From: Lutibaculum sp963816555 | GTDB lineage: Bacteria > Pseudomonadota > Alphaproteobacteria > Rhizobiales > Tepidamorphaceae | Length of the DNA: 64,000 bases | Assembly (NCBI GenBank): GCA_963816555.1 | Contig: CAWFLD010000007.1 | Coordinates: forward strand, 310,001 to 374,000 | Reading direction: 5' to 3' | In this document: piece after piece, positions 47,782-58,868 of the stretch | Position numbering within the stretch: position 1 is the first letter of the stretch | How the letters are laid out: each line of letters begins with the position of its first letter | Program-made: the position numbers and the translations under genes | Notes under the pieces: generated by a model | The model's input: only the letters and a program-made list of their open reading frames with translations | Databases searched by the model: none | Told to the model about the DNA's origin: nothing

Positions 47782-48369
47782 CTACAATGGGGTCTTGCGC
47801 AGGAGCCCAACGCATCTCGATCCTTGCCACAATCGAGCCACCATGGTCTCACCGAAAGCGGCACCTGCCGAAAGCAGATCGTCATGAAGACCCGCCGCAG
47901 GGCCAGCGCGATCGGCTTCCGCCCTGCGGCCGTTACAACTCCTAGGCTTGCGAGGCGAGACCGGCGGCGACCAGAAGACGGCGCCACATCCAGGCGCTTC
48001 GCTCGTCATGGCTTGGCGCCTCAGACGGTGCGGAATGCCTGCAGCCGCTCCCATACACTCGCACATCAGAGCGTGCATCTGGCGGGTGTCGAGCCCGAAG
48101 AACTCCATGGCATCGCCCAGCCGGTCGCTCTTGAGTCCCAGCTCCCTGAATACCGGATCGGCAAAAGCGATCGTCATCGGATAGGAGAGGCCGCTAAGCT
48201 GCCGCCGGTCTTTCTCCGTCATGTATTCGATACGAGGAAGGGATGAGATGCGGCCTAGACAGCCATCCAGCAGATCCGCCCACCGATCAAGGCGCTGGGC
48301 GCGCGTCATCGGCTTCGCCGCGGGCTCAGACGTCACAAGCTCAAGTTCTTGAGGATCGACGCGCTTCAT
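47782..48369 (-). CDS. Conserved hypothetical protein with doubtful C-terminus
   Basis: From the ATG at 48369 (preceded by gaggagg) the first 110 residues look like a real family: MTRAQRLDRWADLLDGCLGR, SYPMTIAFADPVFRELGLKS and FFGLDTRQMHALMCECMG, which I recall from short Rhizobiales proteins of unknown function. After about residue 125 the frame turns into unfamiliar Pro/Arg/Gly-rich sequence up to 47782, so a frameshift or a truncation near 48000 is likely and the true end is uncertain. Confidence 0.6.
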   Translation of the reverse strand: MKRVDPQELELVTSEPAAKPMTRAQRLDRWADLLDGCLGRISSLPRIEYMTEKDRRQLSGLSYPMTIAFADPVFRELGLKSDRLGDAMEFFGLDTRQMHALMCECMGAAAGIPHRLRRQAMTSEAPGCGAVFWSPPVSPRKPRSCNGRRAEADRAGPAAGLHDDLLSAGAAFGETMVARLWQGSRCVGLLRKTPL

Positions 48370-48616
48370 CGGAAACCTCCTCACGCCGTAAGACCCCCAA
48401 GCCCAGCTGAAACCATACACCAGATCCGGCGCCGCAGGCAGTAGATCTTCCTCCCGCTCGCCCTGGTACCTACCATCGCAGGAGCACGGGGACAGGCGCG
48501 CAATCGCGAACGACAGACGCAGGGAATGACAAGACGGGCGCGCCGAATCTCAGGGGGTACACGTCCGCGGGCCAAGAGGTTTTCTTGAGCCCAAGCAAGA
48601 AGTGCGGCTGGACGCC

Positions 48617-50158
48617 TCACAGGTCACAGAACGGATGAGTGGGTTCGACCTCGTGGTTCTTCAGAATGACCTCGCCCGCCGCCTCTTCCAGCCGAACAGG
48701 GTAGCCCCAGAGATCGGCCAGATGCCTCAGGACCCGATCTGCGCTGCGGGCGTCGAGCCTGATGCCGTTAGCAACCTCGTGTCGCAGCAGGAGTTTACGG
48801 TCACCAGAAAGATCCACGTCCACGATCTGTATATCGGGGTCCTGCCGCGAGACATCGTACTGCCGCGCGAGAGCGCGGCGCACCTGAACATAGCCACGCT
48901 CGTCGTGGATTGCGCTGACGACCAGGTCCTCCTCCGGACTCTCATCGGCGAGACGGAAGAGGCGGAGCTTCCGGATCAGCTGGGGGCTGAGGAACTGGGC
49001 TATGAAACTTTCGTCGCGATAGTTCGCCCACGCATCCTGCAGGACCCCATAGGCATCTCCGCAACCGGCCACTTCCGGAAACACCGCCTTGTCCTCCTCG
49101 CCTGGGCTCGTGCAGATGCGCTCGATGTCCTGCATCATCGAGAGTCCGAGCGCGTACGGATTAAGTCCGGCAAAGTGGGGATCATCGAAGTCCGGCTGCA
49201 TGACGGCGTTCGTGTGGGCGTGCAGGAACTCGATGAAGGCACCGTCGGAGATACGCCCCCGCTCATGCAGGCGCGACAGGATGCGATGATGGACGAAGGT
49301 CGCGCAGCCCTCGTTCATCAGCTTGGTCTGCCGCTGGGGATAGAAGTACTGCGCGACCATGCGGACGATGCGAAGGACCTCCCGTTGCCACGGAAGAAGC
49401 CGCGGGCCGGTGTTCTCGAGGAAATAGAGGATGTTTTCCTCTGGCAGGCTGAGCAGCGCCCGGCGACGGTCACGCGAGGAGCGTTCCCGGGACACGCTCC
49501 GCTTCGGCACGGTGCGCCAGAGGTCGTTAAAGGTGGCTTCGTGGTAATCCTGCCGCTCACGCTCGCGGCGTTCTTCCGCAGCGAGATCGGGTTTGTGCTT
49601 GCCCGGATAGCGATGGATGCCGTGGCTCGCCAAGGCATGCGCCGCATCCAAGAGGCGTTCGACATTGTCTTGTCCGAAACGCTCTTCGCAGGCAGCCACG
49701 TATCTCTTGGCGAAGGCCAGGTAGTCGAGGATCGCCGTGGGGTCCGTCCACTGCCGGAAGAGGTAATTGTTCCTGAAGAAGTGATTGTGCCCGAACGCGG
49801 CGTGCGCGAGCACGATCGTCTGCATCGTCGCGCTGTTCTCCTCCATCACATAGACGAGACAAGGGTCCGAGTTAATCACGATCTCGTAGGCCAGGCTCTG
49901 CCAGCCCCTACGGTAGGATGTCTCGTTGCGCAGGAAGTGCTTCCCGAATGACCAGTGATGGTACATAAGCGGCATGCCTGTCGACGCGTAGGCATCCAGC
50001 ATCTGTTCGGCCGTGATCACTTCGATCCGGTTGGAAAAGGTCCTGAGTCGGAGTTCGTCGCGCGCCACCTCCTCGACCGCGTCGTAGACCGCTGAGAGCG
50101 TGTCGAAGTCCCAGGCGTGCCCCTCGTAGAGATGCCCCTTCTGGCTGCGCGACGTCAT
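48617..50158 (-). CDS. spoVR: SpoVR family protein (YcgB)
   Basis: 513 residues, unbroken. Motifs: MPLMYHHWSFGKHFLRNE, NSDPCLVYVMEENSATMQTI, HAAFGHNHFF, TKLMNEGCATFVHH, GLNPYALGLSMMQDIERI and the C-terminal VDVDLSGDRKLLLRH. The conserved His/Asn/Glu clusters suggest a catalytic or metal role, but the biochemical function is unknown. Its ATG overlaps the yeaH stop (ATGA). In enterics the three-gene set responds to starvation and stationary phase. Confidence 0.93.
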   Translation of the reverse strand: MTSRSQKGHLYEGHAWDFDTLSAVYDAVEEVARDELRLRTFSNRIEVITAEQMLDAYASTGMPLMYHHWSFGKHFLRNETSYRRGWQSLAYEIVINSDPCLVYVMEENSATMQTIVLAHAAFGHNHFFRNNYLFRQWTDPTAILDYLAFAKRYVAACEERFGQDNVERLLDAAHALASHGIHRYPGKHKPDLAAEERRERERQDYHEATFNDLWRTVPKRSVSRERSSRDRRRALLSLPEENILYFLENTGPRLLPWQREVLRIVRMVAQYFYPQRQTKLMNEGCATFVHHRILSRLHERGRISDGAFIEFLHAHTNAVMQPDFDDPHFAGLNPYALGLSMMQDIERICTSPGEEDKAVFPEVAGCGDAYGVLQDAWANYRDESFIAQFLSPQLIRKLRLFRLADESPEEDLVVSAIHDERGYVQVRRALARQYDVSRQDPDIQIVDVDLSGDRKLLLRHEVANGIRLDARSADRVLRHLADLWGYPVRLEEAAGEVILKNHEVEPTHPFCDL

Positions 50159-51439
50159 GTTCCGGCCTTCGCGGATGAGCGCTCGAAGAACTGCCGGAAG
50201 ACAGGATAGATGTCCCGGCGGTGGCTAACCCGGCGCATTGCCAACGGCACGTCGGGCCCCAGGATGTCCTCATAGGCGCTCCACAGGTCGCTCGTCTGGC
50301 TCGCAGCCTGCAGCCCGTCTCGTATCTCGATATATGCGTAGTACTGCGTGAGCGGCAGGATCGTACGACGCAAGAGCTCGACGGCCCGGGCATTGTCCGA
50401 AGAAAAATTCTCGCCGTCCGAGGCTTGTGCGGCATAGATATTCCACTCGTGCGGCGGATATCGTTCGTTGATGATCCGCACCATTTCCTCGAGCGCCGAC
50501 GAGACGACCGTGCCGCCGGTTTCACGGCTATTGAAGAAGGTCTCCTCGTCGACCTCCTTTGCCTGCTGTGTATGGCGGATAAAGACGATGTCGGTGCGCC
50601 GGTAGCGCCGCTTCAGGAAGACATAGAGAAGACTGAAGAACCGCTTCGCCAGGTCCTTCATCTGTTCGTCCATCGACGCCGAAACGTCCATCAGGCAGAA
50701 CATCACGGCACGGGCGACCGGCTCGGGGGTCGTCTCGGTTCGCCGGAACCGCAGGTCGAGGGGATCGATGAAGGGAATGCGCTTCGCCCTCGCCTCTTCG
50801 GCCTCGAGCCTTGCCCGCACCTTCGCAACCCTTTCATCCGCAGCGCCTGCGGCGATCAGCTCCTCCAACTGGCGTCGCAGCCGATCGAGCTCCTCCGGCT
50901 TTGGCCGGCGCAGCGCCAACCGGCGCGACAGGCTCTTGCGCATCGTCCGCCCGACGGAGAGCGCCCCCGGCGGACCCGACGTCTGATAGCCTGCGTGTCG
51001 ACGGGTCTCCCTCGCCTCGCCCAGAACATGCTCCTTGACCAGGTTCGGGATCTCGAGATCCTCGAAAAAGAGATCGAGAAATTCCTCCCGCGAGAGAGCG
51101 AAGGAAAACGTCTTCTCCCTCGCCGTCGGGGCAACCCTCCGATCCCTTTCCCGGCGCGCCTGCGGACGGGGGATCCGGTCTCCGACCACGTAGTTCTTGT
51201 TGCCCGGAAGCAGATGCTCGCGCATGGCCGCCGGAGGGGCTCGCATGGAAGGTCGGCTCGCGCACGGCGTCCGCGGAGATGCTTACGAGTTCACCGCCTC
51301 ATCCGACGTCCCTGATCCTGCGACTGCGCTCGGCTCCGTCACCGCGCGGCGGAGAAGGCCACTTGCGCGCGTCGCACGAAACGCTGACGGTTGGCCAGGC
51401 TCTTTCCGCGGGGTCGAGACGACGATCAATGATATGCAT
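50155..51439 (-). CDS. yeaH: YeaH/YhbH family protein (DUF444; N-terminal frame breaks)
   Basis: About 428 residues. N-terminus MHIIDRRLDP, then GKSLANRQRFVRRAQ in another frame, then EPTFHA and, from about 51215, an open frame to the end: HLLPGNKNYVVGDRIPRP, FEDLEIPNLVKEH, a von Willebrand-like domain with the MIDAS motif CLMDVSASMDEQMKDLAKRF, and SRETGGTVVSSALEEM. Four or so breaks cluster in the first 70 codons. Part of the PrkA-YeaH-SpoVR stress operon; precise role unknown. Confidence 0.88.
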
Positions 51440-51460
51440 CTGGCAACTGCCTCACGGGCG

Positions 51461-53409
51461 TCAACCCGCCTGCTTCACGCGCATGTACCACTCCACAAGC
51501 CGCCGGACCTGTCGTTCAGTGTATCCGCGCGCCACCATGCGCTCGACGAACTCGGTGTGCTTCTTATCCGTCTCGCTGTCCTTCTTCGATCCGAAACTGA
51601 TGACCGGCAGAAGATCCTCGACCTGGCTGAACATCCGCCGTCTCGATGACGTCGCGGATCTTTTCGTAGCTCGTCCAGGACGGGTTCGTGCCGTGGTTGT
51701 TCGCCCGCGCGCGCAGGCTGAACTTCACGACTTCGTTGCGGAAGTCCTTGGGGTTGGCGATGCCGGCCGGCTTCTCGATCTTGGTCAGCTCCTGGTTCAG
51801 CAGCTCGCGGTCCATCAGCTGGCCGGTATCGGGATCCTTGAAGTCCTGATCCTCGATCCAGGCGTCGGCATAGGCGACGTAGCGGTCGAACAGGTTCTGG
51901 CCGTAGTCGTGATAGCGATTCCAGATAGGCCTTCTGGATCTCATTGCCGATGAATTCGGCGTAACGCGGGGCGAGTTCCGCCTTGATGAACTCCAGATAC
52001 TGGCTCTCGGTCTCCTCAGGCAACTGTTCGCGCCGGATGGACTGCTCCAGCACGTACATCAGGTGGACCGGATCGGCGGCGACTTCCTCGGTGTCGTGGT
52101 TGAAGGTCGCGGAGAGCATCTTGAAGGCGAATCGCGTCGAGACGCCGTCCATGCCTTCGTCGACGCCGGCGGCGTCGCTGGTATTCCTGCAGCGCTGCGC
52201 GCCGCGGATCGGTCTCCTTCAGACTTTCGCCGTCATAGACCCGCATCTTGCGAATACAGCGTGGAGTTCTCGTGCTGCCTTGCAGCCGCGACAGCACCGA
52301 GAACCGCGCCAGCATCTCCAGCGTGCCGGGCGCACAGGCGCCTCGGCCAGCTCGGAGCTGCGTGATCAGCTTGTCGTAGATCTTCTGCTCCTCGGTCGAC
52401 CCGCAGGCAGTACGGCACCTTGATCACGAAGATGCGGTCGATGAAGGCTTCGTTGTTGCGGTTGTTCTTGAAGCTCTGCCACTCCGCCTCGTTGGAGTGC
52501 GCCATGATGATGCCCTGGAAGGGGATGGCGCCGATGTTCTCGGTGCCGATGTAGTTGCCTTCCTGCGTCGCGGTCAGCAGCGGATGCAGCATCTTGATCG
52601 GCGCCTTGAACATCTCGACGAACTCGAGCATGCCCTGGTTGGCGCGGTTCAGGCCGCCCGAATAGCTGTAGGCGTCCGGATCGTTCTGCGCGTGCAGCTC
52701 CAGCTTGCGGATATCGACCTTGCCGACCAGCGACGAGATGTCCTGGTTGTTCTCGTCGCCCGGCTCGGTCTTGGCGATGGCGATCTGGCGCAGCCGCGAG
52801 GGCATCAGCTTCGTGCACACGGAACTTGCGAGATGTCGCCGTTGAACTCGTCCAGGCGCTTGATGCACCAGGGGCTCATCAGCCCGGTCAGGCGCCGGCG
52901 CGGAATGCCGTAGCGTCTTCCAGCAGGCCACCCATGCGCTCCGGATCGAACAGGCCCAGCGGGCTTTCGAACACCGGGCTGACCTGGTTGCCGGCCTTCA
53001 GCACGTAGATGGGATGCAGCTTCCATCAGCGCCTTCAGCCGCTCGGCGAGCGACGACTTGCCGCCGCCGACGGGCCCGAGCAGGTAGAGGATCTGCTTGC
53101 GCTTCTTCGAGACCCTGCGCGGCGTGGCGGAGGAAGCCGACGATACGCTCGATCGTCTCCTCCATGCCGTAGAACTCGTTGAACGCGGGATAAACCCGGA
53201 TGGTGCGGTTCATGAAGATGCGCCCCAGCCGCGCATCTTTCGCCGTATCCACCATCTCCGGTTCGCCGATCGCCGCGAGCAGGCGCTCGGTCGCGGTGGC
53301 ATACATCATCGGGATCATCGCGGCAGGCTTCCAGATATTCGGAGACGCTCATCAGGGTCTCGCGGCGAGCGTCATAGTTCCGCGAATACGTGTCAAAAAG
53401 GCCCGACAT
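51461..53409 (-). CDS. prkA: PrkA-family AAA+/serine protein kinase (several frame breaks)
   Basis: About 649 residues if repaired, the family length. MSGLFDTYSRNYDARRETLM start, then RIFMNRTIRVYPAFNEFYGM, Walker A LLGPVGGGKSSLAERLK, VFESPLGLFDPERMGG, FQGIIMAHSNEAEWQSFKNN, FIDRIFVIKVPYCL and STRFAFKMLSATFNHD. The C-terminus is RQVRRLVEWYMRVKQAG with TGA at 51463-51461. Breaks near 53335, 53115, 53025, 52905, 52815, 52400, 52330, 52275, 52190, 51925 and 51630. Core motifs are all present, so I regard the gene as functional with faulty sequence. First gene of the operon; yeaH starts 21 bases later. Confidence 0.87.
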
Positions 53410-54281
53410 ACTCGACCGCCTCGCTGTTTGGCATTTCGACCCGGTGCCTATCTTCAAGATGGGGATTCGCGGACGGCTTTGGAGATGGCGGAAGCATCCA
53501 ACAGGCGAGAGAGGGCTCAAGACTTCGTCAGATTCACGGAGGCGAGCCTGCAGAGGACCTCCGGCACATAGCCACGCGGGCGCTGCAGCCTCTAGAACTC
53601 GCGGCCTCAGAGAGCCGCCTCTCCTAAAAAGTGGGCACCGGCCCTGAAACCTGGTTCTGAGCGGGTCACGCCATCGAAGGGGTGCCCAGCCTGTTGGAAT
53701 CGACGGGTAGGGGCGCGTGAAGCTGTTGCGAGCCGAAAGTCTCGCCAATCAAATGCGCGAGAGCGGAGTCGCCACATCGGCAAGGACCGTCAGAGGCTGA
53801 CGGTCCGCGGGAGGGACCGCGTTCATCAGTCACCCAGACTGCTCCTCCCTGCGCTCGTGCCGCGCGTCATGAAGGCGTCGTTTCGGCCTCCTCGTCGAAG
53901 AATCGGACCGCAGCGGACGCTTCGGCCGTCCCTCTGGCCCGTCCTGATGAACCATCAGGGACCTGAGGCGAGCCGGAAATCGTCATCTGGCTTGGGTGCG
54001 TGGGCGGATCTCGTCTACGGGGCGGACGCGGGCGCAGACGTGCTCCCCTTCACAACGCCCAATCCCTTCAGTGCTCGGCGCAAATATACGGGTCCGTTTC
54101 CAAGGCGCAGCGAGAGAAAACCCCCACATTATAATGGCGCTTCAGCACATCCGAAATGTGTATCCCGCCTCGAAAGGCGCCAAAAGATCGAGAGCGCCTA
54201 GGCCCTACGTCTTCTGGATCTGAGATCGACTTGGACATAGTGGCGAGTGAAGTGGCCACTGCCGCAAGGAGACTTGGGCAC
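53410..54281. other. Long intergenic region between prkA and ugd
   Basis: 872 bases without a gene I can support. It must hold the prkA promoter (minus) and the ugd promoter (plus). A 10-base stem with three-base loop lies at 53784-53806. Codon-like bias is weak and several short frames show no recognisable motif. GC is lower and more variable than in the core, in keeping with acquired DNA. Confidence 0.5.
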
Positions 54282-55735
54282 ATGAAGATCGCGATGATCG
54301 GGACCGGGCTATGTCGGGCTCGTCTCCGGCGCCTGCTTCGCCGACTTCGGCCACGAGGTCGTGTGCGTCGACAAGGACGAGCTGAAGATCGCAGCGGCTG
54401 AAGCGGGGCGAGATCCCGATCTACGAGCCGGGGCTGGACGTGCTGGTCGCCGCAATGTCGCCGGCGGGCCGGCTGTCCTTCACGACCGACCTCGCGAGCG
54501 CGGTCAAGGGCGCCGACGCGGTGTTCATCGCGGTCGGCACGCCGTCGCGCCGCGGCGACGGCCATGCCGACCTGTCCTATGTCTATGCCGCGGCCGAGGA
54601 GGTCGCGCCGTCCGTCGACGGCTACACGGTCGTCGTCACGAAGTCGACCGTGCCGGTCGGCACCGGCGACGAGGTCGAGCGCATCGTCCGCGAGGCGCGG
54701 CCCGACTGCGGATTCGACGTCGTCTCGAACCCCGAGTTCCTGCGCGAGGGCTCGGCGATCGACGACTTCAAGCGGCCCGACCGCGTCGTCGTCGGCTCGA
54801 GAGCGAGCGCGCGCGCGAGGTGATGCGGCAGATCTACCGGCCGCTGTTCCTGAACGAGACGCCGATCCTGTTCACCGGCGCCGCGACGGCCGAGCTGATC
54901 AAGTACGCCGCGAACGCCTTCCTCGCGACGAAGATCACCTTCATCAACGAGATGGCCGACATCTGCGAGAAGACCGGCGCCGACGTGCAGGACGTGGCGC
55001 GCGGCATCGGCCTCGACAGCCGCATCGGGCCGAAGTTCCTGCATCCGGGCCGGGCTTCGGCGGCTCGTGCTTCCCGAAGGACACGCTGGCGCTGGTGCGC
55101 ACGGCGGAGCAGTTCGGCGCGCCGACCACGCATCGTCGAGACGGTGATGGAGGTGAACGACGCGCGCAAGCTGCGCATGGCCGAGCGCATCGTCGAGGCC
55201 TGCGGCGGCTCGTCGCGGGCAAGACGATCGGCGTGCTGGGCCTGGCCTTCAAGCCGAACACCGACGACATGCGCGAGGCGCCGGCGATCGACATCGTGCC
55301 GCGGCTGAAGGCGCCGGCGCGACGGTGCGCGCCTTCGACCCGGCGGCGATGACGAGGCGAAGAAGATCGATGCCTTCGCGGGCGTCGAGTGGTGCGGCCG
55401 ACGCCTACGAGGCGATGGAGGGCGCGGACGCGCTGGTCATCGTGACGGAGTGGAACGAGTTCCGCGCGCTCGACCTCGACCGGGTCAAGCGGCTGCTCAA
55501 CGCGCCGATCATCGTCGACATGCGCAACATCTACACGCTCGAGGAGATGCGCGAGGCCGGCTTCACCTACGTCTCGATTGGGCGCGAGCTCGTCGGGCCG
55601 GAGGCGACGAACCCTCGCTGGCAACATGACCCTGCCATGCTGCGGACGGCCAGCCCTCAATCCTCAGGCCATTGCGTTCCTTCGGTTGGTGGCGGCAAGG
55701 CGGAGGATGCGACGGTGGCAGCGTCGCCGGCCTAG
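54282..55735 (+). CDS. ugd: UDP-glucose 6-dehydrogenase (about nine frame breaks)
   Basis: Oxidises UDP-glucose to UDP-glucuronate for capsule, exopolysaccharide or lipid glycans. MKIAMIGTG and YVGLVSGACFADFGHEVVCV (NAD site), RGEIPIYEPGLD, VVTKSTVPVGTGDEVERI, SNPEFLREGSAIDDF, KYAANAFLATKITFINE, the catalytic Cys in FGGSCFPKDTLAL, and VLGLAFKPNTDDMREAPA. An aagga site precedes the ATG. Breaks near 54310, 54400, 54800, 55052, 55130, 55212, 55315, 55352 and 55400. The family normally ends near 55600 (TYVSIGR); the tail to 55735 is probably read-through of an unfinished or altered C-terminus. Confidence 0.88.
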
Positions 55736-56394
55736 TCAGGAGCGGGCGAGCGGAAGAGAAGAGACGCCTCGATGCCGACGAGGTACAGCGCGGAAGGGAC
55801 AGTCTTGCACGGCTGGACAGGGGAGCGAGGGGCCTCAGCGGCAACGCCATCAGCCGGGAATGCTCTCGGGGAGTCGGACCGGCGGTTCGGCGGGTGAAGC
55901 TCATCGCGCAGCCCCGCCAGCCAATCCTCCGTCCCTCCGCCTCGCTTTGCGCGAAAGTCATGCCGTCTACGCCAAGCGAACCCGCGTTGGCACGGGCCGC
56001 CAGGAGGGCATGTGCGGTGCGTCCTGAGGGCAGATCTTGTCGTAGAGCTGCGGATTGGAGTTGATGCCACCCACCATTCCGGCGTGCTGCGCCCCCATCA
56101 CTCCGCCTCTACCCCGTCCTACAGGCGGGACTTCGACCGCAGTACCGTACATTGGTCGTCGCCGAACAGCACTCGTCGTCTGCGGGAGAGAGGGAGACTT
56201 GTTCCCGCGAAGCGAGATGAGCTTGCCGTGGATGTGGCAGATGCTGCCTGATCAGGCTGGCGAAGGCCGCTACCCCGGGGTCGGCCGGCACGCTCGCAGC
56301 GGCGGGTGCCACGGTGCGGGGAACCGATAGCGGCGTATGGGGGGACCCTTACGAGGTCGGGCTGCTCGCAGTTCGCGATACAGCGAGCAGTTGG
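55736..56394. other. Non-coding or degenerate region
   Basis: About 660 bases between ugd and an IS5 remnant. Frames on both strands are short and lack any motif I recognise. Together with the neighbouring transposase debris it looks like insertion scar tissue. Confidence 0.5.
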
Positions 56395-56690
56395 TCATCG
56401 AGCAGGGCGAGCGATCGAGGCGAGGGACGGCGGGACGCTGTCGGAGCCCTGCGCATCAGCAGCATGAACGTGAGGCCGCCCATCAGGGCGAGCGTCCGGG
56501 ATCGAGTACCTCCTACGCCCGTTGATTTTCTTGTCCGGGTCGTAGCCCCGTACCCTGCTTTCGAGGGTCTTGTCGCATTGGCTTTCGATCACCCAGCGGA
56601 AGGGCTGACGCGACGGCCTTCCATCTCTTGGCCGCGGTGACGAGATAGGGGCTGATCTGGTTCCGAAAGGTCATCGCGCCAGTCATGGGA
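56395..56690 (-). pseudogene. IS5-family transposase remnant
   Basis: The minus-strand frame from 56592 reads VRGYDPDKKINGRRRYSI then HVHAADAQGSD, matching the G-Y-D-x-x-K-K-x-x-G-R-K-R-H and V-H-x-A-D-x-Q-D-R-D motifs of IS5/IS1182-type transposases. The next 100 bases upstream contain further transposase-like pieces (TAAKRWKA, PFRWVIES) in shifted frames. Catalytic domain ends and inverted repeats were not found. The 170 bases up to 56859 show no gene and must carry the promoter of the glycan genes. Confidence 0.65.
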
Positions 56691-56859
56691 GTAGCCTTGA
56701 GGTTGGGCTGGCGCATCTTTCTTCTTGCGCGCAACTCTGAATGGATAAGTACCCACGACAAAATGCCGCAACCGGAACGCTCGTGAGCGGAAGGGGTAAG
56801 GTTGCGAACGTAACATTATCTACGTAGAAGGAGATCTTCTTCACCGCGCGAATTATCCG

Positions 56860-58599
56860 ATGAAACCCTTCAACTCTTCCTTGGCAGCCCTTGAGGGTGC
56901 GCCGGCTCATGAGATACAGCCGAATACCTGGATGGGCGCCGCGCTGATCTTCGTAGCCACGCACGGGATCGGCCTCATCTCCGCCGGCATGAACGTCGAT
57001 GATTGGGTGCACCTTGCAGGCCAGACCGGCTGGATCCCGATCGGCCGCTACGGCATGGAAGTGATCCACCGCTACGCCTTCGGCCTATCCTTTGTCACCG
57101 GGCTCCAGATCGCGGGGGCGTTCCTCTGCCTCATGGCGTCAGCATGGATGCTCGTCCCACGGCGACGGACAGGTTCGACGGCCGCAATGCTGCTGGTCTT
57201 CGCTGGTGGAACGAGCTTTCCCTACTTTGTCGACGCGCTGAACTTCTCTGCCCACGTCTTCGGCTACCCCCTCTCGCTGGCATTCGGCCTCGCTGCGTTC
57301 CGTTTCGCGGGACGTTGGAAGACCCTCCTGCCGTGCGCGGTTGCCTTTCCGGCATTCTCAGCGTCGATCTACCAGAGCTTTGCTCTCTTCGGCTCGTTCG
57401 CCGTGGCGATGCGCCTGATCGACGTTTCCCGAAGACCTCGACTGGCGTTACCTTCTTCACTGTGCTCTCGTTTTCACCCTCGGCTTCGCGCTCTACAAGG
57501 CGGGCGACTATCTCGCCCATGCGTTGTCCGGCTACGGCACCGATCCACGGTTCAGGCTCCTGCCAATGTCGGACCTGATCACCAACACGATCGCCGCGCC
57601 GGCGGCGGCCTTCCGCGCCTGGTCCGGCCGCTATCTCTTCATTCCGGAGAAGCTGGGGGTGGCCCTGGGCTTCGGCGCGGCCGCCGCGGAAGCTTTGGGC
57701 CTTGCGAGCGCTGTCGTGTGTGCCCTCCGCGGCCATCGCTGGGAGGCCCTGCGTATCGTCCTTGGCGTCGTGATCCTGCCGCTCCCGTGGTCACGCCCGG
57801 CATTCTCGTGGCAGGCGTCCCGCCGTCGCGCGCCTTGGCGCCCCTCGGCTTTGCGTTGCCGGCGCTGGCTTTGGCGCTCCCCCACATCTGGACCCGACGC
57901 TTCGTGATAGGCCTCGCGCTCGGGACGATCATGCCGACGATGATCCTGACCGCCGCGATGTGGGCCGATCAGGCAGAGGCCGCGCGGCGGGACCGTGCGC
58001 TCGCTTCGTCAATGGCAGGGCTCTTCGCATCGCTTCCGCAGGGCGTGCAGCCAGGATTGCGGGAACCCGAACCTATGACGAGCTCTGGTGGGGCAATTCT
58101 GTGGGCATGTCCGCCTTCCAAGTCGATTGGGGCCGGGAGTTCATCTTCCGGGACACGTTCGGCAAGGGCATTCCCGGTGGGATCGGCGCACCCTCCCCGT
58201 GCCACGCCGCCTATCCGCAGCCAGGATCGACCGAAGACGGCAAAGGCTTCTTCGTCTGCATGGACAAGACCGAGATCGGCTTCTCCGAAATGGACGCCTG
58301 CCCGGACCTCCACAGCCGCGACGGGGTCGACATCTGCGCCCTGCCGCACGGCACGATCGTCCGCACCGATCGCTGCGGCCCACGCGACCGGTACTTCCAG
58401 GTCTTCAGCTTCGAGGCCGGGAAACCCTCAACTGATCGCAGACTATCTGTGGCCTCTGAAGGGAGCCAGGTGGCGCGGCCAGTGCTATTGGGCTGTATCG
58501 ACGGAGAAGGAGCTCCTGTTGCGTGTACAGGTCGGCAAGGTCCGCCGCCAGGCGAAGCAAACGGTCCGCTGGCACGAGGACATCGTGGTGGGGAAGTAG
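56860..58599 (+). CDS. GtrII-like membrane glucosyltransferase (several frame breaks)
   Basis: About 580 residues. After a short leader: ALIFVATHGIGLISAGMNVD, with DDW and GRYGMEVIHRYAFG matching the D-D-x-x-R...G-R pattern of the Glucos_trans_II family, followed by about nine membrane helices (PYFVDALNFSAHVFGYPLSL, FSASIYQSFALFGSFAVAM, FALPALALALPHIW). The C-terminal 170 residues are a non-membrane, Cys-containing domain (GGIGAPSPCHAAYP, DACPDLHSRDGVDICALPHG). Breaks near 57440, 57785, 58045 and 58430. Family members glucosylate O-antigen in the periplasm using undecaprenyl-phosphate glucose made by GtrB, whose gene follows. Confidence 0.7.
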   Translation: MKPFNSSLAALEGAPAHEIQPNTWMGAALIFVATHGIGLISAGMNVDDWVHLAGQTGWIPIGRYGMEVIHRYAFGLSFVTGLQIAGAFLCLMASAWMLVPRRRTGSTAAMLLVFAGGTSFPYFVDALNFSAHVFGYPLSLAFGLAAFRFAGRWKTLLPCAVAFPAFSASIYQSFALFGSFAVAMRLIDVSRRPRLALPSSLCSRFHPRLRALQGGRLSRPCVVRLRHRSTVQAPANVGPDHQHDRRAGGGLPRLVRPLSLHSGEAGGGPGLRRGRRGSFGPCERCRVCPPRPSLGGPAYRPWRRDPAAPVVTPGILVAGVPPSRALAPLGFALPALALALPHIWTRRFVIGLALGTIMPTMILTAAMWADQAEAARRDRALASSMAGLFASLPQGVQPGLREPEPMTSSGGAILWACPPSKSIGAGSSSSGTRSARAFPVGSAHPPRATPPIRSQDRPKTAKASSSAWTRPRSASPKWTPARTSTAATGSTSAPCRTARSSAPIAAAHATGTSRSSASRPGNPQLIADYLWPLKGARWRGQCYWAVSTEKELLLRVQVGKVRRQAKQTVRWHEDIVVGK

Positions 58600-58868
58600 C
58601 TGAGCCCGATCCCGCGGGAACGCGACTTTGCGCTCGGGGTGCCGCGCCTCCCATCGGTTCTGGACCGGATCTCGCTTGCACGCTTGCCCGGCGGAACATT
58701 GCGGCTCTATGTTTGCCCTCTTGGTGGACGGTCGCCCTCTATAGGCTCGACCGCCGAGGGGCCTTCCACCCAGCATCGTTAGGTCGGCCCTGCGGCCGGA
58801 GGACGAAAGGCGGCACGGCAGGCCCAGACGCCTGTCGAGCCAGGACACGATTTTCCGGACAGGCTCGA

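Noticed and set aside
53410..53600. Sigma-54 promoter upstream of prkA
   Set aside because: A ggcac...tgc candidate exists near 53440 on the minus strand, but the spacing between GG and GC is 14 instead of 10 bases.
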